Shown piece after piece: positions 16,243 through 25,835 of a DNA stretch of 51,019 bases. The notes beneath the pieces are model-generated. The model did no database searches, was not told where the DNA came from, and saw only the letters and a program-made list of their open reading frames with translations. The DNA is from Pseudomonadota bacterium (GTDB lineage Bacteria > Pseudomonadota > Alphaproteobacteria > Rhizobiales > Xanthobacteraceae). Made by a program: the position numbers and the translations under genes. The first letter of the stretch is position 1. The number at the start of each line of letters is the position of its first letter. The stretch lies in NCBI GenBank assembly GCA_023404705.1, contig JAEYAU010000020.1, forward strand, positions 1 to 51,019, read 5' to 3'.

Positions 16243-17463
16243 TCAGGCGGACCGCCGGCGCAATTCATAGGCCGGCGTCGTCTCGGCGCCGCCTTCCGCG
16301 CGCAGCCGCATCACTGCATAGAACGCGAAGGCCGGGGCGATCAGCGCGGCGCCGGGCACGTACCACGTGCCGAGCACCATCTGGATCAGGGGCAGCCAGT
16401 AGACGAGCTGCATCAGACGCCGTCCGACGCCGTCGAGCCGGCCAGCCGCGAGCAACGCGACCGCCGCGACCGTGAGCGCGAGCGTGTCGTAGACCAGCAG
16501 ATAGGGCGCGCCGAACACCATGCAGGCGAAGAACAGGCCCATCAGCAGCAGCGGATCGGCCTTGCTGTGGAAGCGGAAGGCCCAGTGCACGGCCCCGATC
16601 GCGGCGAGCGTGAAGCAAAGCTGGATCGCCATGGCGAGCTCGTAGCTCGCGCCGATCGCATGCGCATTCATGAAGATGGTCGGCATGAAGGGCGCGGCGC
16701 GCACGCTCGGATCGAACAGAACGAGGTTCTGAGTCGGCAATCCGAGGCGGATATAGTCGAGCCAGGCCTGCCAGCCGAACAGCGCCGTGGTGAGGCCCGC
16801 AAGCAGGAGCGCGGTGGCGCTCGCCGAAGTGAACACGATCCAGCGCCGCGACGCGATCAGCATCACGGGGATCATCAGGCCGAGTTGCGGCTTGATGGTG
16901 ACGAGCCCGATCAGCACGCCCGCAAGGACAGGGCGGCGATCGAGCCAGACGAACGCGCCGATCAAGGCGGCAGCGGTGATGAGCGAGGTCTGCCCCGAGA
17001 TGAGGCAGAACACCGCGGCGGGCGATAGCATGATGACGAGGAGCGCGCGCCGGTCCAGGTGCCGCCCAGCCAGCGCAACGAACATCGCGACGCCGAAGGC
17101 GGTCCAGAGCGCCAGCGCCGGCAAATACGGCATCAGGCCGAACGGCGCCGTGAGCAGCAGGAAGCTCGGCGGGTAGGACCAGTTCTGTCCCGGATAGCCC
17201 GGCCCGAGCAGGCCCTCGAGCAGCGCATTGTAGATCGCGGGGTCGTAGAAACGCCCGGGGTTCGGCGCGAAAGCAGCCTGGCCGTAGAACCAGAAATTCA
17301 GGAAGTCGCGCCCGATCACGAGCGTGCTGGCGTCGCGCGGGATCGGCCGCACCCAGGCGATCGTGAAGACATAGCCGATGCCCGCGAGCGTAACGAAGAA
17401 AATCGCGAGCCGCGTCAGCACGCGCAGGGCGTCACGATCGGCATCCGACAGGTGAGCGGTCAT
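16243..17463 (-). CDS. GT87/DUF2029-type polytopic membrane glycosyltransferase-like protein
   Basis: This 406-residue protein has about ten hydrophobic segments and GT-C-like features of the GT87 (DUF2029) family: DFLNFWFYGQAAF with an Asp after TM1, FYDPAIYNALL, NWSYPPSFLLL and VTIKPQLGLM. Characterised relatives are polyprenyl-phosphate-dependent mannosyltransferases; in proteobacteria the substrate is unknown. It converges with recR and stands alone. Confidence 0.75.
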   Translation of the reverse strand: MTAHLSDADRDALRVLTRLAIFFVTLAGIGYVFTIAWVRPIPRDASTLVIGRDFLNFWFYGQAAFAPNPGRFYDPAIYNALLEGLLGPGYPGQNWSYPPSFLLLTAPFGLMPYLPALALWTAFGVAMFVALAGRHLDRRALLVIMLSPAAVFCLISGQTSLITAAALIGAFVWLDRRPVLAGVLIGLVTIKPQLGLMIPVMLIASRRWIVFTSASATALLLAGLTTALFGWQAWLDYIRLGLPTQNLVLFDPSVRAAPFMPTIFMNAHAIGASYELAMAIQLCFTLAAIGAVHWAFRFHSKADPLLLMGLFFACMVFGAPYLLVYDTLALTVAAVALLAAGRLDGVGRRLMQLVYWLPLIQMVLGTWYVPGAALIAPAFAFYAVMRLRAEGGAETTPAYELRRRSA

Positions 17464-17553
17464 GCAGGGCCTCGGCGCAGCCCGGACCTTAGGCTGTGCG
17501 CTGTTTCCAGGCCGTTAACCGAAGGGCAGGCCGTTGAAGGGAACCGGAACCGC

Positions 17554-18924
17554 TCAGTCGTCCGCCGTCGCGATCTTCGGCTTGCCGAGCGTCGCGAAAT
17601 GTCCGCGGGCCTGCAGCCAGGCGAGCAAAATGAGGCTCGGAATTGCCACCAGGGCGCTCAATACGAAGAACAGCGGCCAGCCCGTCTCGGCGGCTACGAA
17701 GCCGGCCATCGAGGAGAGATAGGTGCGCGCCACCGCAGCGAGTGCGGTCAGCAGCGCGAACTGCGTTGCCGTGTGCAACGGACTTTTGCAGAGAGCCGAG
17801 AGGTAGGCGACGAAAATCACGGTGCCGATCGCGCCCGTGAAGTTCTCCGCGATGATCGCCGCCGTCAGCGCCCAGTGATTGAGGCCCACATAGGCGAGCC
17901 ACGAGAATACGAGATTCGAGATCGCCTGCAGGAAGGCCCCGATCCAGAGGCAGGTGGTGAGCGGAAAGGCGCGCGCGACTGCGCCGCCCGCGAAGCCGCC
18001 GATCAGCGTCGCGGCGAGCCCGACGCCCTTGACGATGGCCGCATAGTCGTTGCGCGTGAAGCCGAGATCGATCACGAACGGCGCCGTCATGGTGCCGGCG
18101 AATGCGTCGCAGAATTTGTAGAGCACCACGAAGACGAGCACGCCGATCGCGGCATCGCGCGTGAGGAATTCCGAGAAGGCGCCGACGGCCGCGCGGAACA
18201 CGCGCTCGATCGGGTTCTCCTTGGCGTGTGCGGCATGATCGGCCGTGGCGGCCGCTGACTTCTCGGGCTCTGTGGCGGCAAGAGTCGTCGCGATGCCGAT
18301 CAGCACCATCAGCGCCATGGCGAAGTAGCCCCAGCGCCATGCCGCATCTTTGGCGAAGCCGAATCCTTCGAAGCCGCTGACCAGGAACAGCGCGCCGGCG
18401 GTCGAGACCAGCATGCCGACCCGATAGGCCGCCACATAGGACGCCATGCCGGCCGCCTGCTCGCTCTCGTCCAGGCTCTCGACGCGGAATGCGTCGATGA
18501 CGATGTCCTGCGTCGCCGATGCGGCCGCGACGAGGAGCGCGCCGAAGGCGACCAGCCACGGCGCCTTGGCGGGATTCGTCAGCCCCAGGAAGATGGTCGC
18601 GGCCATCAGCAGAAGCTGTGACAGCACCAGCCAGCCGCGCCGTCGCCCGAGCCAGCGCGACAGCACAGGCACGTCCAGTGCATCGACCAGCGGCGCCCAT
18701 GCGAACTTGATCGTGTAGGGCGTGCCGACCAGCGCGAACAGCCCGATCGTGGCGAGATCGACGCCGACTTCGCGCATCCAGATCAGCAGCGTCGAACCCG
18801 ACAGCGCCAGAGGCAGCCCCGACGAGAAGCCGAGGAACATGACGATGAGCACGCGCGGCCGCAGATAGACGGCGAGCGCGTCGGCGTAGGATTTGCGGGT
18901 CGGAGTATCCGTTGTGGCCGTCAT
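17554..18924 (-). CDS. ampG: AmpG-like muropeptide MFS permease
   Basis: This 456-residue, about 12-helix major facilitator protein resembles AmpG, which imports anhydro-muropeptides for peptidoglycan recycling. Recognisable pieces are FLGFSSGLPLALSGSTL, the KFAWAPLVDALDVP stretch after TM2, ASATQDIVIDAFRVE, and YKFCDAFAGTMTAPF in the second half. No ampD or beta-lactamase gene is adjacent, so the symbol rests on protein similarity alone. Confidence 0.85.
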   Translation of the reverse strand: MTATTDTPTRKSYADALAVYLRPRVLIVMFLGFSSGLPLALSGSTLLIWMREVGVDLATIGLFALVGTPYTIKFAWAPLVDALDVPVLSRWLGRRRGWLVLSQLLLMAATIFLGLTNPAKAPWLVAFGALLVAAASATQDIVIDAFRVESLDESEQAAGMASYVAAYRVGMLVSTAGALFLVSGFEGFGFAKDAAWRWGYFAMALMVLIGIATTLAATEPEKSAAATADHAAHAKENPIERVFRAAVGAFSEFLTRDAAIGVLVFVVLYKFCDAFAGTMTAPFVIDLGFTRNDYAAIVKGVGLAATLIGGFAGGAVARAFPLTTCLWIGAFLQAISNLVFSWLAYVGLNHWALTAAIIAENFTGAIGTVIFVAYLSALCKSPLHTATQFALLTALAAVARTYLSSMAGFVAAETGWPLFFVLSALVAIPSLILLAWLQARGHFATLGKPKIATADD

Positions 18925-18955
18925 GAGCTCTCTTGTGCTCTCGGGCTCACTCCGC

Positions 18956-19068
18956 GGTCATCCCGGCCGAGCGAAGCGAGGGCCGGGATCCATAACCCCT
19001 GTCTCTCCGCATTACCAGCACTGGGGTTACGGTCCCGGACAGCCGCTGGCGCGGCTTCCGGGATGACC
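18956..19068. repeat. Intergenic inverted repeat with GGTCATCCCGG ends
   Basis: Exact 11-base inverted ends (18956-18966 and 19058-19068) bound a 113-base element with further internal complementarity (GGGTTA and TAACCC). Such GC-rich elements are common in this bacterial group. It lies between ampG and rmuC and holds no gene. Confidence 0.7.
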
Positions 19069-19078
19069 CGGAGCTTGG

Positions 19079-20272
19079 CTATTCTCCGGCTTGGAGCTTG
19101 CGGGTGATCGGCGCCGGGATCACGGTCCGCGCTTCGCGCGGACTGTCCGCTTCGTCGAACTCGAGCGCCTCGATCTTGCTGCCGCGCTTGGCGACCTTCT
19201 CGGCCGAGATCAGGATCTGCTCGACATCCTGGTTCGCCTGCCCGAAGTGCTTCTGCAGGTTGAGCACGCGGTCGCGCAGCCGGCCCATGTCGTCCATCAG
19301 GTGGCCAACCTCGCGGCGGATCTCGTAGGCGGCCTCGCGCATGCGCGCGTCCTTGAGAATCTGCTGCGTGACCTGGATCGCCAGCATCAGGATGGAGGGC
19401 GAGACCAGCACGACCTGCGCCCGATAGGCCTTCTGGATCAAATCGTCGAAGCCGTCATGCAGGTCTGCATAGACGGACTCGGACGGCACGAACATCAGCG
19501 CGAGATCCTGCGTCTCGCCCGGCAGCAGATAGCGCTCCGATATGTCGTTGACGTGCTTGAGCACGTCCTGGCGCACGCGCGCCGCGGCATGCTTGCGCTC
19601 CTCGTCGCTGCGCGCATCCCGCAGGGCCGAGATCGCCTCCAGCGGGAACTTGGCATCGACGATCAGCGGCCGCGCGTCGCCCGGCATGAAGATGGCGCAG
19701 TCCGGCCGCGTGCGGTTCGACAGCGTGAACTGGAACTCGAACGCGCCCTTCGGCAGCCCGTCCTGGACGATCGCCTCCATGCGGCCCTGGCCGAACGCGC
19801 CGCGTGCCTGCTTGTTCGCCAGCACCTCGCGCAGCGACGTGACCTGCGAGGCGAGATCCGTGATGTTCTTCTGCGCATTGTCGATGACGGCCAGCCGCTC
19901 GTGCAGCTTCTGCAGGTTCGTCATCGTGTTCTGGGTCGTGGCTTGCATCGACTGGCCGATCCGATGGGTCACCGAGTCGAGCCGCTCCGACACCGCCTTG
20001 GCGAGCTCCGCCTGCCGGCCGGAGAGCACCTCGCCCATGGCCTGTAATCGCCCCGCGGTCTCGGCCTGGATGCGCGTCAGCTCGCCCATCCGGTCCTCGA
20101 TCTCCTCGGCGCGCAGCGCCTGGCCGGCGGCTTCGAGCCGGCGCTCGCGGGAGGCGCGCGAGACCGTCACGGCGATCCACACCAGCGCCGCCACGACGAC
20201 GGCCGCGAGCGCCGCCAACGCTTCGCCGGCGCTGACCGCGACAGTCCCGAGGGTGAGCAAGGTCTCGTTCAC
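19079..20272 (-). CDS. rmuC: DNA recombination protein RmuC family
   Basis: This 397-residue protein has an N-terminal membrane anchor (about residues 18-38), a long coiled coil (40-150), and the RmuC nuclease-like domain with DCAIFMPGDARPLIVDAKFP, LMFVPSESVY and VVLVSPSILM. RmuC is linked to suppression of rearrangement at inverted repeats. Translation probably begins at a GTG (20272). It is divergent from def. Confidence 0.92.
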   Translation of the reverse strand: MNETLLTLGTVAVSAGEALAALAAVVVAALVWIAVTVSRASRERRLEAAGQALRAEEIEDRMGELTRIQAETAGRLQAMGEVLSGRQAELAKAVSERLDSVTHRIGQSMQATTQNTMTNLQKLHERLAVIDNAQKNITDLASQVTSLREVLANKQARGAFGQGRMEAIVQDGLPKGAFEFQFTLSNRTRPDCAIFMPGDARPLIVDAKFPLEAISALRDARSDEERKHAAARVRQDVLKHVNDISERYLLPGETQDLALMFVPSESVYADLHDGFDDLIQKAYRAQVVLVSPSILMLAIQVTQQILKDARMREAAYEIRREVGHLMDDMGRLRDRVLNLQKHFGQANQDVEQILISAEKVAKRGSKIEALEFDEADSPREARTVIPAPITRKLQAGE

Positions 20273-20412
20273 GTCTCGCTTCTAGCGCGATTCGGTGAAC
20301 GAAAACAGAACAATGCGGGTTCCGCGGGCAAAGCCAAGCCCCTTCCGCGCGTCAGGTGGTGGCGGCGCCGGTACATTGACCGCCCGGTTCCAACCCCGTA
20401 CATCGGCCCGCC

Positions 20413-20931
20413 ATGGCGCTCCGCGAGATCATCGTCATTCCGGACAAGCGGCTCCGTCTCGTCTCTGAGCCGGTGGCCAAGATCGATTCTGAGATCCGCA
20501 AGCTGGTCGAGGACATGTTCGAGACCATGTACGACGCCCCGGGCGTCGGCCTCGCCGCGATCCAGGTCGCGGTGCCGAAGCGCATCATTACGGCCGACAT
20601 CGCTAAGAAGGACGAGCCGAAGCAGCCGCAGGTCTTCATCAACCCGGAGATCCTCTGGTCCTCCGAGGATCTCTCGAGCTACGAGGAAGGCTGCCTCTCG
20701 ATCCCGGAATATTACGAGGAGGTCGAGCGGCCCGCGCAGGTGAAGGTCCGCTACATGGATCTCGACGGCAAGACCCACGAGGTCGAGGCCAACGGCATGC
20801 TCGCCACCGTCCTCCAGCACGAGATCGATCACCTCAACGGCGTGCTGTTCATCGACCACATCTCCAAGCTCAAGCGCGACCGCGTGATCAAGAAGTTCAC
20901 CAAGGCCGCCAAGCGCGAGGCGCAGGGGTAA
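20413..20931 (+). CDS. def: Peptide deformylase
   Basis: This 172-residue metalloenzyme removes the formyl group from nascent proteins. The three family motifs are intact: GVGLAAIQ (44-51), EGCLS (92-96, metal ligand Cys94) and HEIDH (136-140). fmt follows after a repeat-bearing gap, the classic def-fmt pairing of opposing formylation steps. Confidence 0.97.
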   Translation: MALREIIVIPDKRLRLVSEPVAKIDSEIRKLVEDMFETMYDAPGVGLAAIQVAVPKRIITADIAKKDEPKQPQVFINPEILWSSEDLSSYEEGCLSIPEYYEEVERPAQVKVRYMDLDGKTHEVEANGMLATVLQHEIDHLNGVLFIDHISKLKRDRVIKKFTKAAKREAQG

Positions 20932-20943
20932 CGCATGACTCTC

Positions 20944-21087
20944 GACCGTCACCCTGAGGCGCTCGCCACGCAGTGGCGAGCCTCGAAGGGCGACGGCCCG
21001 GGCCTCTCCAGGTGCTTGCTGAACCGACTCGGCCGTTCATCCTTCGAGGCTCGCGAGCAGCGCTCGCTCGCACCTCAGGATGACGGG
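20944..21087. repeat. Intergenic inverted-repeat element, family C copy 1
   Basis: About 144 bases with outer arms GACCGTCACCCTGAGG and CCTCAGGATGACGG and internal repeats of CTTCGAGGCTCGC. A related copy is at 42765-42904. It fills the gap between def and fmt and contains no gene. Confidence 0.8.
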
Positions 21088-21112
21088 TCTGATGTAAGCG
21101 CGAGCGGATAGC

Positions 21113-22042
21113 ATGCCCCTCCGCCTCATCTTCATGGGCACGCCCGACTTCGCGGTGCCGACGCTGCTCGAGATCGTCGGGCGCGGCTATGACGTGGCGG
21201 CCGTCTACACGCGCGCGCCGAAGCCGGCGGGGCGCGGGATGGAGCTGCAGCTGAGCCCGGTCGAGCGCGAGGCGCGCAAGTTCAAGCTGCCGGTGCTCAC
21301 CCCGAAGACGCTGCGCACGCCGGAGGCCGAGGCGGAGTTTCGCGCATTCGAGGCCGATGCGGCCGTGGTCGTCGCCTACGGACTGATCCTGCCGAGGCCG
21401 ATTCTCGACGCCGTGCCGCTCGGCTGCTTCAACCTGCATGCTTCGCTGCTGCCGCGCTGGCGCGGCGCCGCGCCGATCAATCGCGTCATCATGGCGGGCG
21501 ACGACCAGAGCGGCGTCATGGTGATGCGCATGGAAGAGGGGCTCGACACCGGCCCGATCGCCATGGAGGAGCGCCTCGTCATCGGCCCCGACCAGACGGC
21601 GGGCGAACTGCACGATCGGCTCGCGCCGCTCGGCGCCGATCTCATGGCGCGCGCGCTCGGCGCGCTCGAGCGCGGCACCTTGCAGCTCACGCCGCAGCCG
21701 GAAGCCGGCGTCACCTATGCGAGCAAGATCGAGAAGAGCGAGACGCGCATCGACTGGTCGCGGCCCTGGAAACAGGTGCACGACCACGCGCGCGGGCTCT
21801 CGCCCTTTCCTGGCGCCTGGTTCGAGATGCCGGGCGACAAGGGCGGCCGCATCAAGGTGCTGCGCACGACGCGTGGAGAGGGCGAAGGCGAGCCCGGCAC
21901 GGTGCTCGATGATCGTCTCACGATCGCGTGCGGTAGCGGCAGCGTGCGCCTCGTCGAGGTGCAGCGCGCCGGACGCCAGCCCATGAAGGCCGAGGAATTT
22001 CTGCGCGGGACCGCGCTGCCGGCCGGCACGCGGCTGACATGA
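21113..22042 (+). CDS. fmt: Methionyl-tRNA formyltransferase
   Basis: This 309-residue enzyme formylates initiator Met-tRNA using 10-formyl-THF. The N-terminus reads LIFMGTPDFAVPTL, the catalytic region is FNLHASLLPRWRGAAPI (Asn and His), with LDTGPI after it, and the C-terminal OB-like domain starts near KVLRTTRGE. Its stop overlaps the next gene as ATGA. Confidence 0.97.
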   Translation: MPLRLIFMGTPDFAVPTLLEIVGRGYDVAAVYTRAPKPAGRGMELQLSPVEREARKFKLPVLTPKTLRTPEAEAEFRAFEADAAVVVAYGLILPRPILDAVPLGCFNLHASLLPRWRGAAPINRVIMAGDDQSGVMVMRMEEGLDTGPIAMEERLVIGPDQTAGELHDRLAPLGADLMARALGALERGTLQLTPQPEAGVTYASKIEKSETRIDWSRPWKQVHDHARGLSPFPGAWFEMPGDKGGRIKVLRTTRGEGEGEPGTVLDDRLTIACGSGSVRLVEVQRAGRQPMKAEEFLRGTALPAGTRLT

Positions 22043-22551
22043 ACCGCGCCGACATCACGCTTCGACCCGAGCAGCCGGCAGACGCGTCGGGCATCCGCAA
22101 GTTGCTCGAAGCCGCGTTCGGCGGGACCGCGGAAGCCGATCTCGTCGAGAATCTCCGCGCCGATCGGGATCTGAAATGGACGCGGGTCGCGCTCGATCCG
22201 AGTGGCGCGATCCTCGGCTACGTGGCTTTTCCCCGTCTCGTGCTCGCGACCCGCGATGGCGAACGGGACGTCATCGGCCTCGCGCCGCTCGCAGTCGCGC
22301 CGGCGCATCAGCGACGCGGCATCGGCAGCGCACTCGTACGCGCCGGCCTCGATGGGGCCGTACGCGACGAAGAGCTCGTCTTCGTGCTCGGCGATCCCGC
22401 CTATTACCGGCGCTTCGGATTCGACCCGCGTCTCGGCGCCGATTACGCTTCGCCCTATGCGGGCCCACACTTCATGGCGCTGCGGCTCGCCGATGATGCG
22501 CCGCGCGGCGGCACGGTGATCTATCCTCGCGCCTTCTCGAAGCTCGCGTAA
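22039..22551 (+). CDS. GNAT-family N-acetyltransferase (YhbS-like)
   Basis: This 170-residue protein has the GNAT fold: motif A LAVAPAHQRRGIGSALVRAGL binds acetyl-CoA, and VLGDPAYYRRFGFDP is typical of the YhbS-like group. The substrate is unknown. It overlaps fmt by four bases and shares TAATG with truA, so it is translated with those genes. Confidence 0.88.
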   Translation: MNRADITLRPEQPADASGIRKLLEAAFGGTAEADLVENLRADRDLKWTRVALDPSGAILGYVAFPRLVLATRDGERDVIGLAPLAVAPAHQRRGIGSALVRAGLDGAVRDEELVFVLGDPAYYRRFGFDPRLGADYASPYAGPHFMALRLADDAPRGGTVIYPRAFSKLA

Positions 22552-23288
22552 TGCCTCGCTTCAAGTTGACCATCGAATATGACGGCACGCCCTTCGTCGG
22601 CTGGCAGTGGCAGGACGAGGGCCTGTCCGTACAGGCGGTGCTCACCACCGCCATCACGGCCTTCTCTGGCGAGACCGCGACGGTGCACGGCGCCGGCCGC
22701 ACCGATGCGGGCGTACACGCGGTCGGCCAGGTCGCGCATATCGATCTCTCCCGCGACTGGCGCACCGACCGCGTGCGCGATGCCCTCAATGCGCATCTGC
22801 GGCCGCATCCCGTTGCGGTGCTGCGCGTCGAGAAAGTGGCGGATGATTTCAACGCGCGCTTCTCGGCGCGCAAGCGCCACTATCTCTACCGCATCATCAA
22901 TCGCCGCCCCGATCTCACGCTCGAACGCGGCCGCGCCTGGCGCGTGCCGCGTCCGCTCGACGTCGAGGCGATGCATGCCGCCGCGCAGCAGCTGCTCGGC
23001 CGCCACGACTTCACGACCTTTCGCGCCGCCGAGTGTCAGGCGAAGTCGCCCGTGAAGACGCTGGACCGCCTCGACGTCACGCGCGTCGGCGAAGAGGTGC
23101 ATGTCCGCACCGCGGCGCGCTCCTTCCTGCATAACCAGGTCCGCTCCGTGGTCGGCTCGCTCGTGCTGGTCGGCGACGGCAAGTGGCGCGCGAAGGACCT
23201 CAAGGCTGCGCTCGACGCGCGCGACCGCAAGAAATGCGGCCCGGTCGCACCACCGGACGGACTCTATCTGGTCAGTGTGGAGTATTGA
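22551..23288 (+). CDS. truA: tRNA pseudouridine(38-40) synthase
   Basis: This 245-residue enzyme makes pseudouridine in the anticodon stem of many tRNAs. The catalytic motif GRTDAGVHA carries Asp52, and family stretches IEYDGTPFVGWQWQ and RSFLHNQVRSVVG are present. It ends the def-fmt-GNAT-truA series and converges with dapE 13 bases away. Confidence 0.96.
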   Translation: MPRFKLTIEYDGTPFVGWQWQDEGLSVQAVLTTAITAFSGETATVHGAGRTDAGVHAVGQVAHIDLSRDWRTDRVRDALNAHLRPHPVAVLRVEKVADDFNARFSARKRHYLYRIINRRPDLTLERGRAWRVPRPLDVEAMHAAAQQLLGRHDFTTFRAAECQAKSPVKTLDRLDVTRVGEEVHVRTAARSFLHNQVRSVVGSLVLVGDGKWRAKDLKAALDARDRKKCGPVAPPDGLYLVSVEY

Positions 23289-23301
23289 TCCGCGCCGCGG
23301 A

Positions 23302-24462
23302 TCACGCGAAATACCTGTCGAGAATCTTCCGGTAGATCGCGGTCAGCGCCACCAGATCCGCAGTCGCGACATGCTCGTCGATCTTGTGCGCCATCCGGTT
23401 CGTGAGGCCGAACTCCACCACCGGGCAATAGTCCTTGATGAAGCGCGCGTCCGAGGTGCCGCCCGTCGTGGAGAGCTCCGGCGTGCGGCCCGTCACGTCG
23501 GCGATCGCGCGGCTCACCAATTCGACGAACGGGCCGGGCGCGGTGAGGAACGAGTCCGCGTTCGACGGCTGCCAGATGAAGGAGAAGCGAATGTGTCCGC
23601 CCGCGGCCGCGATGGCGCGGCGCTCCACCAGGGCCTTGAGGCTCTCCTGCGTGTGGTGATCGTTGAAGCGGATGTTGAACCGCGCCCGCGCCTCGGCCGG
23701 GATCAGGTTCACGGTCGTGTTGCCGACCTCGAGATTGGTGAACTCGAGATTCGACGGATCGAAATGTTCGTTGCCCCGGTCGAGCGGCTCCGCCATCAGC
23801 GCGGCCATCAAAGTCGTCAGCCCGCGGATCGGATTGTCCGCCAAGGCCGGATAGGCGACATGGCCCTGCGTGCCGTGAACCACCAGCGTGCCGTTGAGCG
23901 AGCCGCGCCGGCCGATCTTCACCATCTCGCCCAGGGTCTCGGGATTGGTCGGCTCCCCAAGCACGCAGTGATCGAAGGTCTCGCCGCGCTGCTTCGCCCA
24001 GGCGAGCAGCTTCACGGTGCCGTTCACCGCGACGCCTTCCTCGTCGCCCGTGATCAGGAACGAGATCGAGCCCTTGGGCGCGCCCTTCTCGGCGAGATGA
24101 TCGAGCACCGCCGCGACTTTGCAAGCGATCGCGCCTTTCATGTCGACGGCGCCGCGCCCGTACATCGTGCCGTTCGCGACCTCGGCCGCGAAAGGCGGAT
24201 GCGACCACTTCGACGCATCGCCCGGTGGCACCACGTCGGTGTGCCCCGCGAGCACGAGATGCGGCGCACCGGTGCCGATCCGCGCGTAGAGGTTCTCGAC
24301 CGGCTCCGCGCCGGGCTCCGTGAAGGTCACCCGGTGCACCGTGAAGCCCGCCGGCTTCAGCACGCTTTCGAGATAGGCAAGCGCGCCGCCTTCCGCGGGC
24401 GTCACCGACGGGCAGCGGAGCAGGTCGGCCGCGAGGGCGATCGGATCTCGTGGCATCGTCAT
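23302..24462 (-). CDS. dapE: Succinyl-diaminopimelate desuccinylase
   Basis: This 386-residue M20 metallopeptidase-like enzyme releases L,L-diaminopimelate in lysine and peptidoglycan synthesis. Metal ligands are seen in LAGHTDVVPPGD (His74, Asp76), GAVDMKGAIA and ITGDEEG. Its ATG overlaps the upstream DUF805 stop as ATGA. dapD lies just upstream, so this is a dapD-DUF805-dapE operon. Confidence 0.96.
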   Translation of the reverse strand: MTMPRDPIALAADLLRCPSVTPAEGGALAYLESVLKPAGFTVHRVTFTEPGAEPVENLYARIGTGAPHLVLAGHTDVVPPGDASKWSHPPFAAEVANGTMYGRGAVDMKGAIACKVAAVLDHLAEKGAPKGSISFLITGDEEGVAVNGTVKLLAWAKQRGETFDHCVLGEPTNPETLGEMVKIGRRGSLNGTLVVHGTQGHVAYPALADNPIRGLTTLMAALMAEPLDRGNEHFDPSNLEFTNLEVGNTTVNLIPAEARARFNIRFNDHHTQESLKALVERRAIAAAGGHIRFSFIWQPSNADSFLTAPGPFVELVSRAIADVTGRTPELSTTGGTSDARFIKDYCPVVEFGLTNRMAHKIDEHVATADLVALTAIYRKILDRYFA

Positions 24463-24887
24463 GCCTCAACGTGAGGGTCGTTACCGAAACGGTTGGGGCC
24501 GGCCGTTCCGCGCCCCAGCCCCAGATCGATGATCGTCCAGAGTCCGATTGCGCCGCCCAACGCCGCCGCGCCCACCTGGCTGTCACCGAGGATCCAGGCG
24601 ACGAGCGGAATATTCCAGATCAGCACCCACCAACCGCTCCTGTCGCGATCGTGAAGCCGCTTGATGTGCACCGCGAGGAAAGGCCACAGGGCCAGCACGG
24701 GCGTGAGCACCAGGAGCGCCAGCGCGAACAGGATCAGGTCGCTGTGGATGCTCCCCGTGAGAAAGAGAATAACGTAGAACGCAGCGAAGCCGGCGAGCGC
24801 GACCACTGCGGTCCCCGTGACCCCAAACCAGTACTCCTTGCGCGTGATGCGGCCTCGGAAGGCGAGGAGCACATGCTTCGGATCCAT
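24459..24887 (-). CDS. DUF805 small membrane protein
   Basis: This 142-residue protein has the DUF805 pattern: an opening FRGRITRKEYWFG, four hydrophobic helices, and the signature HIKRLHDRDRSGWW. Function is unknown in the family. It lies between dapD and dapE with a four-base overlap into dapE, so it is coupled to diaminopimelate synthesis genes. Confidence 0.88.
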   Translation of the reverse strand: MDPKHVLLAFRGRITRKEYWFGVTGTAVVALAGFAAFYVILFLTGSIHSDLILFALALLVLTPVLALWPFLAVHIKRLHDRDRSGWWVLIWNIPLVAWILGDSQVGAAALGGAIGLWTIIDLGLGRGTAGPNRFGNDPHVEA

Positions 24888-24914
24888 TCCGCCCCCAAGT
24901 CGGCGACCCGCCGA

Positions 24915-25754
24915 TCAGTCCCGCAGCAGCTCGTTGATGGACGTCTTCGAGCGCGTCTTCTCGTCGACGCGCTTGACGATCACGGCGCAGTAGAGGCCCG
25001 GACCGGGCTCGCCGTTCTTCATCGGCTTGCCGGGCAGCGTGCCGCTGACGACCACGGAGTAGGGCGGCACTTCGCCTTGCATCACTTGGCCACTCTCGCG
25101 ATCGACGATCTTGGTCGAAGCGCCGAGATAGACGCCCATCGAGAGCACCGAGCCTTCGCGCACCACCACGCCTTCGGCCACCTCGGCGCGCGCGCCGATG
25201 AAGCAGTTGTCCTCGATGATCACGGGTCCGGCCTGCAACGGCTCGAGCACGCCGCCGATGCCGGCGCCGCCCGAAATATGGCAGTTCTTGCCGATCTGCG
25301 CGCAGGAGCCGACGGTCGCCCAGGTATCGACCATCGTCCCTGAATCCACATAGGCGCCGAGATTGACGAAGGAGGGCATCAGCACCACGCCCGGGGCGAT
25401 ATGCGCGGAGCGGCGCACGATCGCGCCCGGCACCGCGCGGAAGCCGGCGTCGCGGAAGCGGTTGTCGCTCCAGCCCTCGAACTTCGACGGCACCTTGTCC
25501 CACCACACGGCGCGGCCCGGGCCGCCGCCGATCACCGTCATGTCGTTGAGGCGGAACGAGAGCAGCACCGCCTTCTTGAGCCACTGGTTGACCTTCCAGT
25601 TGCCGTCCGCCTGACGCTCGGCAACGCGCGCCTTGCCGCTGTCGAGCAAGTCGAGCGCGGATTCGACCGCCTCACGCACTTCACCTTTTGTGGAGGGGCT
25701 GATGCCGTCGCGCTTCTCGAAGGCATCGTCGATGGTCTTGGCAAGGTCGGTCAC
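24915..25754 (-). CDS. dapD: Tetrahydrodipicolinate N-succinyltransferase
   Basis: This 279-residue left-handed beta-helix acyltransferase succinylates tetrahydrodipicolinate with succinyl-CoA. Hexapeptide repeats run through VNLGAYVDSGTMVDTWATVGSCAQIGKNC and ISGGAGIGGVLEPL, both typical of DapD. I chose the GTG at 25754 because CAGGAG stands seven bases before it. It supplies the substrate chain that DapE completes. Confidence 0.95.
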   Translation of the reverse strand: MTDLAKTIDDAFEKRDGISPSTKGEVREAVESALDLLDSGKARVAERQADGNWKVNQWLKKAVLLSFRLNDMTVIGGGPGRAVWWDKVPSKFEGWSDNRFRDAGFRAVPGAIVRRSAHIAPGVVLMPSFVNLGAYVDSGTMVDTWATVGSCAQIGKNCHISGGAGIGGVLEPLQAGPVIIEDNCFIGARAEVAEGVVVREGSVLSMGVYLGASTKIVDRESGQVMQGEVPPYSVVVSGTLPGKPMKNGEPGPGLYCAVIVKRVDEKTRSKTSINELLRD

Positions 25755-25835
25755 AAGCAGCTCCTGCAAGGCAAGTTCAAGCCAGCGCTTGTCGACGGTG
25801 CGCTCGGGGGAGTCAAGCCAAAGGGCTGCGCCCGC

